Of a stretch of 52,853 nucleotides of DNA, positions 51,546 to 52,853 are shown in pieces (positions within the stretch are counted from its first letter, which is position 1; each line of letters opens with the position of its first letter). Source of the DNA: UBA3871 sp041797745 (GTDB lineage Bacteria; Bacillota; Clostridia; Peptostreptococcales; Anaerovoracaceae); the NCBI GenBank assembly GCA_041797745.1, contig JBHBZU010000026.1, forward strand, positions 1-52,853, given 5' to 3'. A model generated the notes under the pieces. It worked only from the letters and a program-made list of their open reading frames with translations, was not told the origin of the DNA and searched no databases. The translations under genes and the position numbers were made by a program.

Positions 51546-51795
51546 TTCTTTTAATTTTTCACTTAAGCAATTTCGGTTAAACAATTACGTAAACATTTTG
51601 GTTTCAGCTAAACATTTATTTTCAGGGTTGAACTAAATTCAAGTTTTAGTTTTAAAAAACAATAAAATCACATTTAATATTTAATAAAACAGATATATCT
51701 ATATTAAAACAGACGAAGAAAAATTGTTTGATGAATCATCAAACTTATATAAACGCGTTTTCAAAAAAGGTTTGACATTTTACTTAAAACAAAAA
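51546..51795. other. AT-rich intergenic region with a palindrome
   Basis: Between holB and tmk there is no credible gene. The one clear element is GTTTGATGAATCATCAAAC (51726-51744), a perfect 9-1-9 palindrome. On the plus strand it fills the 18-bp gap between TTGTTT (51724) and TATAAA (51748), which could be a promoter pointing into the 3' end of tmk. Confidence 0.6.
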
Positions 51796-51819
51796 ACAGA
51801 CAGCCCACAGGCAGTCTGT
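51796..51819 (-). terminator. Terminator of tmk
   Basis: A 10-bp stem (ACAGACTGCC with GGCTGTCTGT, one mismatch), 4-base loop, then TTTTTTG and further Ts on the minus strand. Confidence 0.85.
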
Positions 51820-51836
51820 AATTTAATATGTAGCTT

Positions 51837-52451
51837 TTATTTTAGGAATTTTGCAACTCTTGCACAGATATCCATGTGTATTTCTTCTATGCTCCGTCCG
51901 GCGTCTACGCCAAATACTCTATCAGGAAATTTCTTTTCAATCTCCAAATATCCCTCAAATACAGCTTGATGAAACTGCATTTTTTCGTTTTCCAGCCTAT
52001 CCTGATCCCTCTTAATACGTCCCATACTCACTGACGGATCCAGCTTAAAAAGAATAGTTAAATCCGGAACGCAGCCATCTATGGCATAGCCGTTTATAAT
52101 AGTCACCGGCTCTCCCAGCTTTCTACCATAACCCTGATATGCAATACTGGAGTCTACGAATCTATCGCAAATAACGATATTTCCCTTTTCAATGGCAGGT
52201 TTAATTACCTCTGCCACATGTTGAGCTCTGCTGGCTGCATAAAGAAGTGCTTCAGTCATAGGCACCATCTCTGAATTGTTTTTATCTAAAATGATTTCCC
52301 TGATTTTCTCGCTGATTGGAGTGCCTCCCGGTTCTCTGGACATGGTAACAGTATAACCTTTGGTCTCCAGATACTTTTTCAACAATTCAATTTGAGTCGA
52401 CTTTCCTGATCCATCAGGTCCCTCTATGGTAATTAGAAATCCTTTTGACAT
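51837..52451 (-). CDS. tmk: Thymidylate kinase
   Basis: It phosphorylates dTMP to dTDP. The 204-residue product has the P-loop IEGPDGSGKSTQ, the dTMP-site SREPGGTPISE, ICDRFVDSSIAYQGYGR and the LID region around DRLENE. ATG 52451 is set by AGGTGG 5 bp upstream; a GTG three codons earlier is part of that site. It is 21 bp after a small membrane-peptide gene and is usually grouped with holB in Firmicutes; here a terminator separates them. Confidence 0.97.
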   Translation of the reverse strand: MSKGFLITIEGPDGSGKSTQIELLKKYLETKGYTVTMSREPGGTPISEKIREIILDKNNSEMVPMTEALLYAASRAQHVAEVIKPAIEKGNIVICDRFVDSSIAYQGYGRKLGEPVTIINGYAIDGCVPDLTILFKLDPSVSMGRIKRDQDRLENEKMQFHQAVFEGYLEIEKKFPDRVFGVDAGRSIEEIHMDICARVAKFLK

Positions 52452-52472
52452 ATTTTCCACCTGCCATATATA

Positions 52473-52589
52473 TTAGTGTCGTTTATCTTTTTTTAAGGCT
52501 TCATCCATGAGTTTACCGATAAGATAAACTATCAAAATAGCCATCGGTACACATGACATAGCTATTAAAGCATACTTGAAAATTAACAT
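52473..52589 (-). CDS. 38-residue single-span membrane peptide
   Basis: The frame begins at ATG 52589 with GAGGAGG 6 bp upstream and encodes MLIFKYALIAMSCVPM, a membrane span (about 5-25, continuing AILIVYLIG) and a charged tail (KLMDEALKKDKRH). A clear promoter with a Fur-like half-box precedes it, and tmk follows 21 bp on. No family is recognised. Confidence 0.75.
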   Translation of the reverse strand: MLIFKYALIAMSCVPMAILIVYLIGKLMDEALKKDKRH

Positions 52590-52613
52590 GGTGTACCTCC
52601 TCTCAAACAACTC

Positions 52614-52650
52614 TGATAATCATTGTATCATAAATGACCGTTACAGACAA
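52614..52650 (-). promoter_or_regulatory. Promoter of the small peptide and tmk, with a Fur-like box
   Basis: TTGTCT (52650-52645) and TACAAT (52627-52622) on the minus strand are 17 bp apart. TGATAATCATTGTAT (52614-52628) overlaps the -10. Its left half fits the Fur 7-1-7 consensus exactly, and the right half at 4 of 7 positions. Confidence 0.6.
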
Positions 52651-52682
52651 CCAGCCTAAAAGTATGATTAGGATTTAAACAT

Positions 52683-52709
52683 AAAAAAGACTCTGCAATA
52701 AGCAGAGTC
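52683..52709 (-). terminator. Terminator of the rRNA operon
   Basis: A perfect 8-bp stem (GACTCTGC/GCAGAGTC) with a 5-base loop is followed by six Ts on the minus strand, directly after 5S rRNA. Confidence 0.93.
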
Positions 52710-52717
52710 TTTAGAAA

Positions 52718-52831
52718 CCGGCAACGTCCTACTTTTCCAGGCAGTCTCCCACCAAGTATCATCGGCGCTAAGGAGCTTAACTACTGTGTTCGAGATGGGA
52801 ACAGGTGTGGCCTCCTCGCTATAGCCACCGG
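52718..52831 (-). rRNA. rrf: 5S ribosomal RNA
   Basis: On the minus strand the sequence runs from CCGGTGGCTATAGCG, through the conserved CACACCTGTTCCCATC and GAACACAGTAGTTAAG segments, to GACGTTGCCGG, whose 3' end pairs with the 5' end (helix I). The length is about 114 bases. The 23S gene would lie beyond the right edge. Confidence 0.95.
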
Positions 52832-52853
52832 ATTTCTTTTGAAGGTTGTACCT

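Noticed and set aside
1..52853. CRISPR arrays, insertion sequences or prophage
   Set aside because: No regularly spaced repeats with unique spacers, transposase or phage structural genes were seen; the only recombinase stands alone.

Overview
The window looks like the chromosome of a low-GC, Gram-positive anaerobe of the class Clostridia. Supporting signs are strong AGGAGG-type ribosome sites, several TTG starts, sigma-A promoters with 16-18 bp spacers, formate-THF ligase (fhs) paired with methenyl-THF cyclohydrolase (fchA), a class III fructose-bisphosphatase, CarD, and the order tmk-holB-ricT-trmN6. A family such as Anaerovoracaceae is plausible, but I cannot prove it from sequence alone.

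Layout. 1-1459 (-): partial RlmD-type 23S rRNA methyltransferase carrying an in-frame 39-bp tandem repeat. 1722-6647 (+): a 1641-residue cyclic-di-GMP protein with two GGDEF-type domains and one EAL domain. 6811-14071 (-): operon typA-mscS-dnaE-pfkA. 14432-16168 (+): acyl-CoA/AMP-forming ligase. 16423-17680 (-): a methyltransferase split over two frames. 17742-21261 (-): gpsA, fchA and fhs; fhs has a strong promoter and a leader that looks like an attenuator. 21548-23520 (-): rplS-rbgA-rnhB. 23820-24695 (-): XerD-like recombinase lacking one catalytic His. 25110-28206 (+): proC, a Nudix ADP-sugar hydrolase, a small-RNA candidate with C-rich loops, a YprB-type RNase H-fold protein and a 39-residue membrane peptide, followed by a second structured-RNA candidate. 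28624-30917 (-): two CobW/G3E GTPases, one with a six-fold His/Cys repeat and one joined to a YcgQ/DUF1980-like domain. 31122-34619 (-): chemoreceptor. 35123-35353 (+): orphan 76-residue protein. 35383-40532 (-): operon gtrA-tetR-class III aminotransferase-FGGY kinase-class II aldolase. 40711-41214 (-): CarD. 41371-41446 (+): tRNA-Arg(ACG). 41511-44674 (-): zur-like regulator, znuC, znuB and a hydrolase, with two Fur-family boxes in front. 44777-48348 (-): abrB, murA, fbp. 48515-52589 (-): a 38-residue membrane peptide, tmk, holB, ricT, trmN6 and a YtxG-like membrane protein. 52718-52831 (-): 5S rRNA, the end of an rRNA operon that continues past the right edge.

How the parts relate. The core is housekeeping: translation (typA, rplS, rbgA, tRNA, 5S), replication (dnaE, holB, tmk), central carbon (pfkA, fbp, gpsA) and one-carbon metabolism (fhs, fchA). 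Two accessory themes stand out. One is metal handling: a Fur-family regulator with ZnuCB, and two G3E metallochaperone-type GTPases. The other is a TetR-linked kinase/aldolase/aminotransferase operon whose substrate is unknown. The least explained signals are two candidate non-coding RNAs (about 26833-26924 and 28268-28484), the repeat inside RlmD, the fhs leader, and a short motif found just past three intrinsic terminators.
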